A DNA stretch of 13,706 nt from Entrophospora sp. SA101. Its lineage: Eukaryota; Glomeromycota; Glomeromycetes; Entrophosporales; Entrophosporaceae. The stretch lies in the NCBI GenBank assembly GCA_958430865.1, contig CAUDNR010001538.1:1-13706 (forward strand), given 5' to 3'. How positions within the stretch are numbered: the stretch's first letter is position 1; the number at the start of each line of letters is the position of its first letter. Under the pieces are notes generated by a model. It was given only the letters and a program-made list of their open reading frames with translations, searched no databases and was not told the DNA's origin. Made by a program: the position numbers and the translations under genes. Shown here piece by piece: positions 1 through 8,114 of the stretch.

Positions 1-381
1 TGAATTAATTATTTTAGGATGATAAAGAAAAAATTAGAATTAAACATCAATATTTATTGTTAAAAATAGAAAAATAATACCATTTTATTTATTTTTATTT
101 ACTTTTTAAAATATAATTAAACCCAAAAACATTAATGATTTATTGTTAACAAAAATTGAAATAACAATAGTATTTTGTTTATTTTTATTTTAAAAAAAAT
201 AGAATTAAATTCCCAACGTTTATTTATTTATTGTTAACCAAAAATAATAAAAGTATTTTATTTTACTTTATTTAAATTCAGTTACATGAAACTTTTCTGC
301 ACAAATCCTGCTAAAAGATTATTGGGTATCTTTAATGTAACACAAACCCCCGCACTGAATTTCAGACACTGGATAGAACTA
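1..381. repeat. AT-rich spacer of unit A with internal ~87-bp minisatellite
   Basis: This non-coding stretch is extremely AT-rich. The motif tttattgttaa recurs at about 53, 139 and 227, each followed by similar A-rich then T-rich sequence, giving roughly three degenerate copies of an 86-88 bp unit. The last ~110 bp (about 270-381) is less biased and lies just downstream of the minus-strand host-gene frame, so it may be a former 3' UTR. Copies of the spacer occur at 2385-2764 and 4538-4918. Confidence 0.7.
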
Positions 382-841
382 CTAATCATTAGAGGGGAAG
401 TTTTCGATGATACATTTGACCTCACTTCTAGTTAAATCAGAAAAGTTAGATGCAGTAAATGATTTAACCTGCTGAATTTTATTTTCTCCAAGTTTGCTAA
501 ACACATCATAAATTTTTCTAGCAGTGTCTGTTCTCTTTCGTACCATAGCATTATTGAGATTTTTCAGAAGATGTTCTCTAACTTCACTGTTGAATTCTGT
601 ATATGACATCTGTGGGGACTTACTCTTTAATAATTCAATGAGTCATTCTGATAGAGCTTTCCCGAACTGAAAATAAAGATGAATAACATTCCGTTTGTTT
701 GATTCCTGCTCTTTTCAACATTATCAACTTCATAATATAGGTGGTAAAATTTATTGGATACCTTTTCCATGTTGGAATCTTCAGAAGGTGCAGTGATTGA
801 TGGTTCATTGGAAATTGGTATGACTGATAACTCTTGAATCA
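382..841 (-). pseudogene. Unit A fragment of the host gene (3' part only)
   Basis: This is the C-terminal part of the gene seen most completely in unit C. Minus-strand reading starts in the IQELSVIPISNEP segment at the junction with hAT sequence (841/842). It passes a frameshift near 690-700, where the frame changes between the NQTN and FGKALSE segments, and a TGA at 643-645 in the frame ALSE-stop-LIELLKSKSPQ. It then runs to the stop at 382 through MSYTEFNSEVREHLLKNLNN and RKRTDTARKIYDVFSKLGEN. The tail resembles a lineage-expanded family I associate with Rhizophagus proteins, often of unknown function and possibly Crinkler-related; that link is memory only. With no 5' end, a frameshift and a nonsense codon it is very unlikely to be functional. 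Confidence 0.75.
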
Positions 842-2263
842 ATCTCTTTAGTTGTAGCATCAATGCTTGGTTTGTATTGTGATAAAGATAGATTATCTAA
901 TTGAAATATTTTTATTAATTTTTTCAGAATATTTTTAAATCAGTGAGAAACATTGTTGCAGTAATAAAGTTATGATCCAATTGTCCAAGTAAAACATTTG
1001 CATGCTTATCTCCATCTAACATATCATCATTTAAAGCAGCAAGTACTGAATTCATAATTTGATGTAAATTATGCACAGAATTTGATAATGATAACCACCG
1101 AGTCTCACATAATTTCAATACTTTAAGCGTTGGTTCATCATTAATTTCCTCCATCAATTTCAGTAAGTCTTGCCTTTTATGTGATTTAGAAAAATACAAA
1201 TATAAATTTCATAATATTTTTTCATATTCTTGAAAATATTCTATTTCATCTGAAGCATCTTTTCCAGCTAAATGAAGTCAATGTGATATACAATGAATTG
1301 AGGACATAAAAGGATTTCCATTTTCCTCCATCCCTCCATACATAATTCTGAGACAAATTTTTTTACATTTAATTCAAATGTTAGCATTATTAGCATTAGC
1401 ATTAGCATTAGCATAATATTAGTATTATATTAGTATTTAACATTAATAGTGATTTCTTTTAATCTTGTAGCAACACCAGTTTGATTTCCTCTCATATTAG
1501 AAGCTCCATCGCTTCCAAAATGAATTATTTTGTTATATGATATTTCATTTGAAGTACAAAATGATAAGATTTGACTATAAATATTTTCTGCAGTGGTAGA
1601 TTCTAGATTGATCATGCCCAAATATCTCATATAGGGAATGTTATTAACAATATATTTTCCCACAATTGCTAAATATTTACTATTGTCAATGCTGTTAGCT
1701 TCATCAATCATTATACTCCAATAGATTGAGGAATTCAATTCCTCAAAGAGTGATTTCTTTATTACAGAAGCTATACTATCCAAAAAATCATGAGCAGAAT
1801 TAGGATTTGTATAGCTTCCATATATTGATTTAGGAGTAGGTGTACTTCCTAAACCAGCAGGTTTTAGAGTATAAGTTTTTTCAATAGTTACTAATTGACT
1901 ATTATTCTCAGACTGTAATGTTGTTAATTTACATAGGTCAGGATAAATATTTAAGGAAAGATTTTGTTTAGATAGAAAATAAACATTTCTAATTAATGAA
2001 ATAATTGTTAATTGTTTTTTATTTAATTCATTTCGAAGTTGTGATTCTGACACTTCATGTTCACTGGTTTTTAAATGTCTTTTAATTCCTTCTAAGCTTA
2101 AATCTGTTGTACCTATTGCAAATTTTGTACTTCCATTTCTACTTCTGCAAAGTTTACAAAAAAAAAGGACTATATTTTCATTTTCTTCACATTTTAACCA
2201 TGTGTAATCATGAAAAAAATCTCTGTTAACATGTTGTCTATGATGTGTTGATTGATTAAACAT
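842..2263 (-). pseudogene. Unit A hAT-type transposase pseudogene, C-terminus lost
   Basis: The first ATG on the minus strand is at 2263 (MFNQSTHHRQ). Domains in order: a BED/TTF-like zinc finger (FFCKLC ... RHLKTSEH); an RNase H-like first acidic block (SIMIDEANS); a second acidic block (FGSDGASNMRGN); a C-I-S-H-x-L-H-L segment; and the CETRWLSLSNS motif. These are the landmarks of hAT transposases of the ZNF862/KIAA1586-like group. The frame is open from 2278 to 1430, then broken by a 133-bp insertion (about 1317-1449), two TGA codons replacing CGA (1278-1280 and 1209-1211) and a frameshift near 925-930. After that, hAT sequence continues in another frame (FQLDNLSLSQYKPS) up to the junction at 841/842. 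The C-terminal hAT dimerisation region is absent. No terminal inverted repeats were found. It is a dead fragment. Confidence 0.85.
1317..1449. repeat. 133-bp insertion with (TTAGCA)n hexamer repeat, unit A only
   Basis: Unit B reads straight through this point (aaaggattgatttctttt at about 3600), whereas unit A has about 133 extra bases. GATTTC occurs at both edges (1313-1318 and 1451-1456). The insert contains a run of TTAGCA hexamers at about 1381-1413 (one interrupted by an extra TTA), followed by decayed TTAGTA copies to ~1437. It breaks the transposase frame between the DGASNM block and the CISH segment. It does not look like a spliceable intron, since I saw no matched donor and acceptor that keep the frame. 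The hexamer is not the TTAGGG telomere repeat. Confidence 0.7.
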
Positions 2264-2384
2264 TTTTAAATGAATCAATTGTAATAAAACTTGTTCTTTT
2301 TTTAATTTATTTGAAATACTAAGTTTTCAAAAACATCTTGTATTTATACTACTTTAACAGAATCAATTATATTGTTAATAAAAA
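2264..2384. other. hAT upstream sequence of unit A
   Basis: About 120 bp lie between the hAT ATG (minus strand, 2263) and the start of the next spacer at 2385. The sequence is AT-rich and is repeated nearly unchanged at 4418-4537. I looked for a terminal inverted repeat or target-site duplication marking the transposon 5' end and could not identify one. Confidence 0.5.
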
Positions 2385-2764
2385 TGAATTAATTATTTTA
2401 GGATGATAAAGAAAAAATTAGAATTAAACATCAATATTTATTGTTAAAAATAGAAAAATAAAACCATTTTATTTATTTTTATTTACTTTTTAAAATATAA
2501 TTAAACCCAAAAACATTAATGATTTATTGTTAACAAAAATTGAAATAACAATAGTATTTTGTTTATTTTTATTTTAAAAAAAATAGAATTAAATCCCAAC
2601 GTTTATTTATTTATTGTTAACCAAAAATAATAAAAGTATTTTATTTTACTTTATTTAAATTCAGTTACACGAAATTTTTCTGCACAAATCCTGCTAAGAG
2701 ATTATTGGGTATCTTTAATGTAACACAAACCCCCGCACTGAATTTCAGACACTGGATAGAACTA
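2385..2764. repeat. AT-rich spacer of unit B
   Basis: This is a near-identical copy of 1-381, including the three tttattgttaa-headed minisatellite copies. Small differences include one missing t in aaatcccaacg and acgaaat where A and C have atgaaac. Confidence 0.7.
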
Positions 2765-3242
2765 CTAATCATTAGAGGGGAAGTTTTCGATGATACATTT
2801 GACCTCACTTCTAGTTAAATCAGAAAAGTTAGATGCAGTAAATGATTTAACCTGCTGAATTTTATTTTCTCCAAGTTTGCTAAACACATCATAAATTTTT
2901 CTAGCAGTGTCTGTTCTCTTTCGTACCATAGCATTATTGAGATTTTTCAGAAGATGTTCTCTAACTTCACTGTTGAATTCTGTATATGACATCTGTGGGG
3001 ACTTACTCTTTAATAATTCAATGAGTCATTCTGATAGAGCTTTCCCGAACTGAAAATAAAGATGAATAACATTCCGTTTGTTTGATTCCTGCTCTTTTCA
3101 ACATTATCAACTTCATAATATAGGTGGTAAAATTTATTGGATACCTTTTCCATGTTGGAATCTTCAGAAGGTGCAGTGATTGATGGTTCATTGGAAATTG
3201 GTATGACTGATAACTCTTGAATCATGGCTTGTGGTTTTGAGA
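2765..3242 (-). pseudogene. Unit B fragment of the host gene (3' part only)
   Basis: The coding defects are the same as in unit A: a frameshift near 3070-3082 and a TGA at 3026-3028, then the same 75-residue tail frame ending at 2765. It keeps more host sequence at its 5' edge than A does, including codons for SKPQAM, before switching to hAT sequence around 3237-3243. The shared string at the switch is tgaga, so the exact base cannot be fixed. Confidence 0.75.
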
Positions 3243-4417
3243 ATTGTTGCAGTACTAAAGTTATGATCCAATTGTCCAAGTAAAACATTTGCATGCTTAT
3301 CTCCATCTAACATATCTTCATTTAAAGCAGCAAGTACTGAATTCATAATTTGATGTAAATTATGCACAGAATTTGATAATGATAACCACCGAGTCTCACA
3401 TAATTTCAATATTTTAAGTGTTGGCTCATCATTAATTTCCTGCATCAATTTCAGTAAGTCTTGCCTTTTATGTGATTTAGAAAAATACAAATATAAATTT
3501 CGTAATATTTGTTCATATTCTTGAAAATATTCTATTTCATCTGAAGCATCTTTTCCAGCTAAATGAAGTCGATGTGATATACAATGAATTGAGGACATAA
3601 AAGGATTGATTTCTTTTAATCTTGTAGCAACACCAGTTTGATTTCCTCTCATATTAGAAGCTCCATCACTTCCAAAATAAATTATTTTGTTATATGATAT
3701 TTCATTTGAAGTACAAAATGATAAGATTTGACTATAAATATTTTCTGCTGTGGTAGATTCTAGATTGATCATGCCCAAATATCTCATATAGGGAATGTTA
3801 TTAACAATATATTTTCCCACAATTGCTAAATATTTACTATTGTCAATGCTGTTAGCTTCATCAATCATTATACTCCAATAGATTGAGGAATTCAATTCCT
3901 CAAAGAGTGATTTCTTTATTACAGAAGCTATACTATCCAAAAAATCATGAGCAGAATTAGGATTTGTATAGCTTCCATATATTGATTAGGAGTAGGTGTA
4001 CTTCCTAAACCAGCAGGTTTTAGAGTATAAGTTTTTTCAATAGTTACTAATTGACTATTATTCTCAGACTGTAATGTTGTTAATTTACATAGGTCAGGAT
4101 AAATATTTAAGGAAAGATTTTGTTTAGATAGAAATAAACATTTCTAATTAATGAAATAATTGTTAATTTTTTTTTATTTAATTCATTTCGAAGTTGTGAT
4201 TCTGACACTTCATGTTCACTGGTTTTTAAATGTCTTTTAATTCCTTCTAGGCTTAAATCTGTTGTACCTATTGCAAATTTTGTACTTCCATTTCTACTTC
4301 TGCAAAGTTTACAAAAAAAAGGACTATATTTTCATTTTCTTCACATTTTAACCATGTGTAATCATGAAAAAAATCTCTGTTAACATGTTGTCTATGATGT
4401 GTTGATTGATTAAACAT
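3243..4417 (-). pseudogene. Unit B hAT-type transposase pseudogene, more 3'-truncated than A
   Basis: This is the same transposase as in unit A. The ATG equivalent is at 4417, but the N-terminal zinc-finger part is shifted out of frame by single-base deletions relative to A near 3985-3989, 4128-4135 and 4313-4320. The central catalytic part is open from about 3940 down and intact through SIMIDEANS, FGSDGASNMRG, SIHCISHRLHLAG, LYFSKSHKRQ and CETRWLS. It keeps CGA where A has two TGA codons and lacks the 133-bp insertion. After LLGQLDHNFSTAT it runs into host-gene DNA in a different frame, adding a short tail (DSRVISHTNFQ) and stopping at 3188. B therefore shows what A looked like before its insertion and nonsense changes, while A shows the better N-terminus. 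Confidence 0.85.
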
Positions 4418-4537
4418 TTTTAAATGAATCAATTGTAATAAAATTTGTTCTTTTTTAATTTATTTGAAATACTAAGCTTTCAAAAACATCTTGTATTTAT
4501 ACTACTTTAACAGAATCAATTATATTGTTAATAAAAA

Positions 4538-4918
4538 TGAATTAATTATTTTAGGATGATAAAGAAAAAATAAGAATTAAACATCAATATTTATTGTTAA
4601 AAATAGAAAAATAAAACCATTTTATTTATTTTTATTTACTTTTTAAAATATAATTAAACCCAAAAACATTAATGATTTATTGTTAACAAAAATTGAAATA
4701 ACAATAGTATTTTGTTTATTTTTATTTTAAAAAAAATAGAATTAAATTCCCAACGTTTATTTATTTATTGTTAACCAAAAATAATAAAAGTATTTTATTT
4801 TACTTTATTTAAATTCAGTTACATGAAACTTTTCTGCACAAATCCTGCTAAAAGATTATTGGGTATCTTTAATGTAACACAAACCCCCGCACTGAATTTC
4901 AGACACTGGATAGAACTA
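4538..4918. repeat. AT-rich spacer of unit C
   Basis: This is a near-identical copy of 1-381 and 2385-2764. It lies downstream of the minus-strand host gene of unit C, so by position the whole spacer was probably once that gene's 3' flank. Confidence 0.7.
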
Positions 4919-5548
4919 CTAATCATTAGAGGGGAAGTTTTCGATGATACATTTGACCTCACTTCTAGTTAAATCAGAAAAGTTAGATGCAGTAAATGAT
5001 TTAACCTGCTGAATTTTATTTTCTCCAAGTTTGCTAAACACATCATAAATTTTTCTAGCAGTGTCTGTTCTCTTTCGTACCATAGCATTATTGAGATTTT
5101 TCAGAAGATGTTCTCTAACTTCACTGTTGAATTCTGTATATGACATCTGTGGGGACTTACTCTTTAATAATTCAATGAGTCATTCTGATAGAGCTTTCCC
5201 GAACTGAAAATAAAGATGAATAACATTCCGTTTGTTTGATTCCTGCTCTTTTCAACATTATCAACTTCATAATATAGGTGGTAAAATTTATTGGATACCT
5301 TTTCCATGTTGGAATCTTCAGAAGGTGCAGTGATTGATGGTTCATTGGAAATTGGTATGACTGATAACTCTTGAATCATGGCTTGTGGTTTTGAGATCTT
5401 TTTAGGCTTATTTTCATGGACGTTATCTTCCTCTTTCTTCCTTTTCTTTTTGAGAGCTTCATTAAGTGAGATACCAGGTGAGATATAATATCCTTCTTTT
5501 TCCAGATCATCCATTGATGGGCATTTAGGACATAAGTTTTGCTTGTTG
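4919..5548 (-). pseudogene. Unit C host gene, most complete copy (lineage-expanded family, function unknown)
   Basis: An ATG at 5514 opens MDDLEKEGYYISPGISLNEA, followed by a lysine-rich stretch (KKKRKKEED, then NKPKK) that could act as a nuclear localisation signal. Next come the IQELSVIP segment, FYHLYYEVDNVEKSRNQTN, a frameshift near 5225-5235, a TGA at 5180-5182 (ALSE-stop-LIELLKSKSPQ), and the 75-residue tail ending at 4919. The frame stays open upstream of the ATG to about 5548, reading KQNLCPKCPSMDD, and a good acceptor (ttctaac branch-like site, then cttag) ends at 5549. So 5514 may be internal to a downstream exon whose 5' exon is missing. The family resembles Rhizophagus multigene proteins, possibly Crinkler-related, from memory only. 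The same two lesions occur in all three units, so the gene was already broken before the duplications. Confidence 0.7.
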
Positions 5549-5653
5549 CTAAGTTTTTTTGTTAGAAATGGTTACATGAGACTTATTTTTTCTTTAGTTT
5601 TTATCAATATGACTAATGTTTCTTGTTACCATCTGGTAACTGCTCTGCTATAG
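5549..5653. other. 105-bp gap between two acceptor-led, head-to-head pseudogene exons
   Basis: On the minus strand this gap ends in a plausible 3' splice site (tctaac ... cttag) feeding the unit C host exon. On the plus strand it ends in another (gactaat ... ctatag) feeding the PD-(D/E)XK-like exon. There is no room for first exons or two promoters, which suggests both genes lost their 5' exons here. Confidence 0.35.
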
Positions 5654-6853
5654 TTTTTGAAAAAATTGATGATAATGATGAGGCCCTCAAACAATGTATT
5701 GCAGAAATTACATTACGTCTCACAGATAAAATCAATGATAGATGCCAATGAGGCAACCCAGTGTACTTTCATTGAATCTATATTACATGCATCAATTGCC
5801 ATTGCAAGAAGGGATACCAATAAAGAAATAGATATCTTGTATCAGTTGGATATTTCTGGTGAAGAGGCAACATGTCAAGTGGATTATGCTATTAGTGAGA
5901 TGGAAGATCTCTTATGTATCACTGAAGGGAAACCACAATATAAAAATAGGGTATCTTCAGGTATCACTGCTTTGCTAAAATGTCCAATCATTTATCTTGT
6001 TGGTTATACTAATAATGCTTGTATTTTTAGAATATAAAGCAACTTGAGTGCTCCTTCCACGAAAACAAAAAACGAATGGCAGATCAAGCATTTAATAATA
6101 ATGGATATGATTTTCTTTATGGTATCATTTCCACTGCTACGGAATTGCATTTCATTATGTTCGTGTTATATTGTACAAGTAAAACAGATTACCTGATAGA
6201 CATCTCAAAAAATGCACTAAAGGGGGGGCAAGAAAGTTTGCTGGATAGTATAAAACAAATTATTGGGATAATTATTGGATTGTTAAAAGATAGGATAATG
6301 GCATGTGATGAACCTGAGAGTAAAAAGCAATGTGTGCATGAAAAGATAATGGAGCTGGTTTTGAAACTCAAGAAAGAATAATGGCTATAAAGTTGAATGC
6401 TCCTAATTATCACCCTATGGATCCAGTTCTTCCACTGTATAAACCTGAATCAATTGATGAAATTCAAGAACTTTTTGACACAATACCTGTTACTACCAAT
6501 ATTGCCATTTCAGAAGAATCAAAGCTTTGATGTTCTACATCATCCAGTAATGAGGTTTGTGAAGAGAGTTCTTGTAATAATATTGTTGGCATGAGTCAGT
6601 CTTCGGCTGAGAAATCCATAACCAATTTACCACAATTATCATCTATAATATTAACTCAAGATCAATCAAATGATTTCCAAGTATTATTGAAGCTAAGAAA
6701 AAAATACCTGAATCCTTAATTTCTCTATCTTCAGAGTTTCTCATTAAAAACGAATCTGATATAGATATACTTATCTTTCATTTACAGCAAAATTTGAAAA
6801 TGTCCCAAGAAAAGCTAGAACAGTGGAGATTCAAAATTGCTTTTGAAATGTGA
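5654..6853 (+). pseudogene. PD-(D/E)XK nuclease-like family protein, disrupted
   Basis: The reading starts with FEKIDDNDEALKQCIAEITL and changes frame at about 5733-5745. It continues through DANEATQCTFIESILHASIA to the core QVDYAISEMEDLLCITEGK, where the Asp and the E-x-K fit a PD-(D/E)XK nuclease fold. An 80-nt intron at 5951-6030 joins frame-perfectly to NIKQLECSFHENKKRMADQ, NGYDFLYGIISTATE and IIGIIIGLLKDR. A stop at 6379-6381 overlaps an ATG at 6381 in another frame (MAIKLNAPNYHPMDPVLPLY), which meets TGA at 6528. It then stays open to about 6718 and, after another shift near 6680-6710, continues as a polar, helix-prone tail (MSQEKLEQWRFKIAFEM) to 6853. I recall this domain as abundant in Rhizophagus proteins and related to Crinkler C-terminal nuclease-like domains; both points need a search. 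At least two frame changes and one nonsense codon make it a pseudogene. Confidence 0.7.
5951..6030 (+). other. Intron of the PD-(D/E)XK-like pseudogene
   Basis: The donor gtatct follows codon AGG at 5950, tatactaat at about 6006-6014 serves as branch site, and the acceptor tttttag ends at 6030. It is 80 nt and phase 0, and removing it links KNR to NIKQLECSF in one frame. A competing donor at 5961 would lead to a stop in the next exon. Confidence 0.75.
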
Positions 6854-7153
6854 GATTGTAAACATTCAATGTTTAAAAGCGAAATAAGTAATTTAATTAT
6901 TGTAAAATTACAAAGTTAATCTTTATTATCTTAATATGATGTCCTTTATATATAAAATTACATAGATTGATAAAATATAAATAATAATATAAGATTGATA
7001 AAATATAAATAAAATATAAATAATAATAATCATAAGATTCTTATCAATCTATCCGGAAGATTTTGTGGACATAGATAATAATAATAAATATAATTAAAGA
7101 CACGAAATACAAATAATAATAATAAATGTGTCACATTTCTAATGTAAATATTT
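6854..7153. other. AT-rich intergenic, no gene seen
   Basis: It contains short imperfect repeats such as gattgataaaatataaat (twice, about 6964-7010) and several short ATA/ATAA runs. No coding frame, RNA gene or transposon end was recognised. Confidence 0.5.
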
Positions 7154-7312
7154 ATGTACCACCCTGATGTTACACATGACTTCGGAGTAATTTGTTACAG
7201 AGATAATCAAAATCATTGGAAAAAAGAACACAAGAGTATGAATGAGGCCGATTTCTTAGAATATATGAGACTAAGATGGGTGTACCTACTACTCTGCACA
7301 AAAAAGAACTGA
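7154..7312 (+). other. Short ORF, 52 residues, possible coding relic
   Basis: The ATG at 7154 is the first in its frame (TAA just upstream). The product starts MYHPDVTHDFGVICYRDNQN and includes HWKKEHKSMNEADFLEYM and RLRWVYLLLC, with mixed composition unlike the low-complexity translations around it. I do not recognise a family. It may be a fragment of a larger lost gene or transposon protein, or chance. Confidence 0.22.
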
Positions 7313-7660
7313 AAAATAAATCTTTAGCAATTATTGAATATGCATAATTGTTATAAATCTTTCAATAAAGCAGGCATAAGGTAATAAGACAATATCATCT
7401 AGTTTAGTAGTAATTTCTGAAGGAGAGAGATTGCTACATTCAACTAGTTATATATCCAGATAAAGGGGTTTTGTCATCTCTTACAATACATATGCAGAAA
7501 AATTCAAATCAAAAATTAATACCTTGATATATAGAACATATAAAGGGATTTTTGTGTTGCACAATTTTGATTGAGGTGCAGTTGACATATAATATATTTC
7601 AAGAGATGCTTTATGAAGTATAAAGTACTCTAAAAAAAGTAGGGCATCAAAGTATCAGAT

Positions 7661-7668
7661 GTCATAAT
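7661..7668. repeat. Left target-site duplication GTCATAAT
   Basis: This 8-bp copy is identical to 7926-7933 and directly abuts the inverted-repeat end of the MITE. An 8-bp duplication is characteristic of hAT-superfamily insertion. Confidence 0.8.
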
Positions 7669-7925
7669 TAAGGTTTCTGGTCCAAACTGTTTTCTCAAAG
7701 CCCAAACTAGTTTGGGCAATTTGGGCTTCTCAATATTTTCTATAAGCATGAACATTAAAAAAAAAACTATATGAATCAACTTGCTTTAACTTAAACAACT
7801 TTAAAATAATTTCGCCCAATTTCGGCTAATAGCAAAAATTAGTTTGGGCTTATAAAAAATAATTTTTGCCCAAAGTATTTGGACAATTTAAGCTACTAAT
7901 AGAAGCAGTTTGACCAGAAACCTTA
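7669..7925. mobile_element. 257-bp hAT-like MITE (non-autonomous DNA transposon)
   Basis: The ends are inverted repeats: left 7669-7689 begins TAAGGTTTCTGGTC, and right 7906-7925 is its reverse complement, with one base missing over ~20. Both sides are flanked by GTCATAAT. Inside are multiple TTTGGGC/GCCCAAA motifs (7700, 7711, 7720, 7843, 7868), including a perfect 18-bp palindrome at 7700-7717. Clustered short subterminal motifs of this sort are where hAT transposases usually bind. There is no coding capacity, so mobilisation would need a transposase in trans. Whether the broken hAT at 842-4417 belongs to the same family cannot be tested, as that element's ends were not found. The perfect TSD and matching ends suggest insertion is younger than the surrounding repeat array. 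Confidence 0.85.
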
Positions 7926-7933
7926 GTCATAAT
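7926..7933. repeat. Right target-site duplication GTCATAAT
   Basis: A perfect copy of 7661-7668, immediately outside the right inverted repeat of the MITE. Confidence 0.8.
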
Positions 7934-8114
7934 TTGACAAGATGTCAAAGTATTAGATATTATAATTCAGTAGGACATCAAAGTATCGAATGCCATAATT
8001 TGTAGGATATTAAAGTACTCTAAAAAAATAGGACATCAAAGTCTTAGTGAAGTGAGCCAAGATTTAGTGAGTAATAGAATATGATTAGTTATATAATTTG
8101 GAAGAAAAATCAGA

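Larger units (their letters stand above)
1..5548. repeat. Three-unit tandem array (A, B, C) of hAT fragment + host-gene fragment + AT spacer
   Basis: The string tgaattaattattttaggat recurs at 1, 2385 and 4538 and starts three nearly identical units: A 1-2384, B 2385-4537, C from 4538. The first ~840 bp of each unit (AT spacer plus host-gene 3' part) differ at only a handful of bases, and the 75-residue reading frame at 382-609, 2765-2992 and 4919-5146 is identical in all three. A and B then continue into hAT transposase sequence, while C continues into the 5' part of the host gene (to 5548). Read on the minus strand, the order is host gene C, spacer, hAT B, host fragment B, spacer, hAT A, host fragment A, spacer. 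Near-identity implies recent tandem duplication. The array probably extends left of the window, because base 1 is already the unit start. A collapsed or misassembled repeat cannot be excluded from sequence alone. Confidence 0.92.
7615..8056. repeat. Degenerate ~32-bp tandem repeat array, split by a MITE
   Basis: Copies follow the pattern ggacatcaaagtatc..atgccataatt. They start near 7642, 7938, 7974, 8006 and 8032, with boundary elements aaagtactctaaaaaaa at 7622 and 8013. If the 257-bp MITE and one TSD copy are removed, the copy at 7642 runs directly into the one at about 7938 with a similar period. Copies differ by several bases each, so the array is old. No coding potential was seen. Confidence 0.6.

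Noticed and set aside
1381..1413. Telomere-like repeat (TTAGCA)n
   Set aside because: The unit differs from TTAGGG, is very short, and sits inside a transposon relic in the middle of an array, so it is not telomeric evidence.
5146..5163. 14-nt GT..AG segment (gtaagtccccacag) as an intron between the two host-gene frames
   Set aside because: It is too short to be spliced; reading through it in the frame LIELLKSKSPQMSY is coherent, so the break is a TGA and a frameshift upstream.
6189..6413. Minus-strand ORF of 74 codons
   Set aside because: It lies antisense to the second exon of the PD-(D/E)XK-like pseudogene, whose sense frame matches a coherent protein.
6397..6594. Plus-strand ORF of 65 codons
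   Set aside because: It is an alternative frame over the segment whose better frame (MAIKLNAPNYHPM...) continues the pseudogene; its hydrophobic translation has no coherent features.
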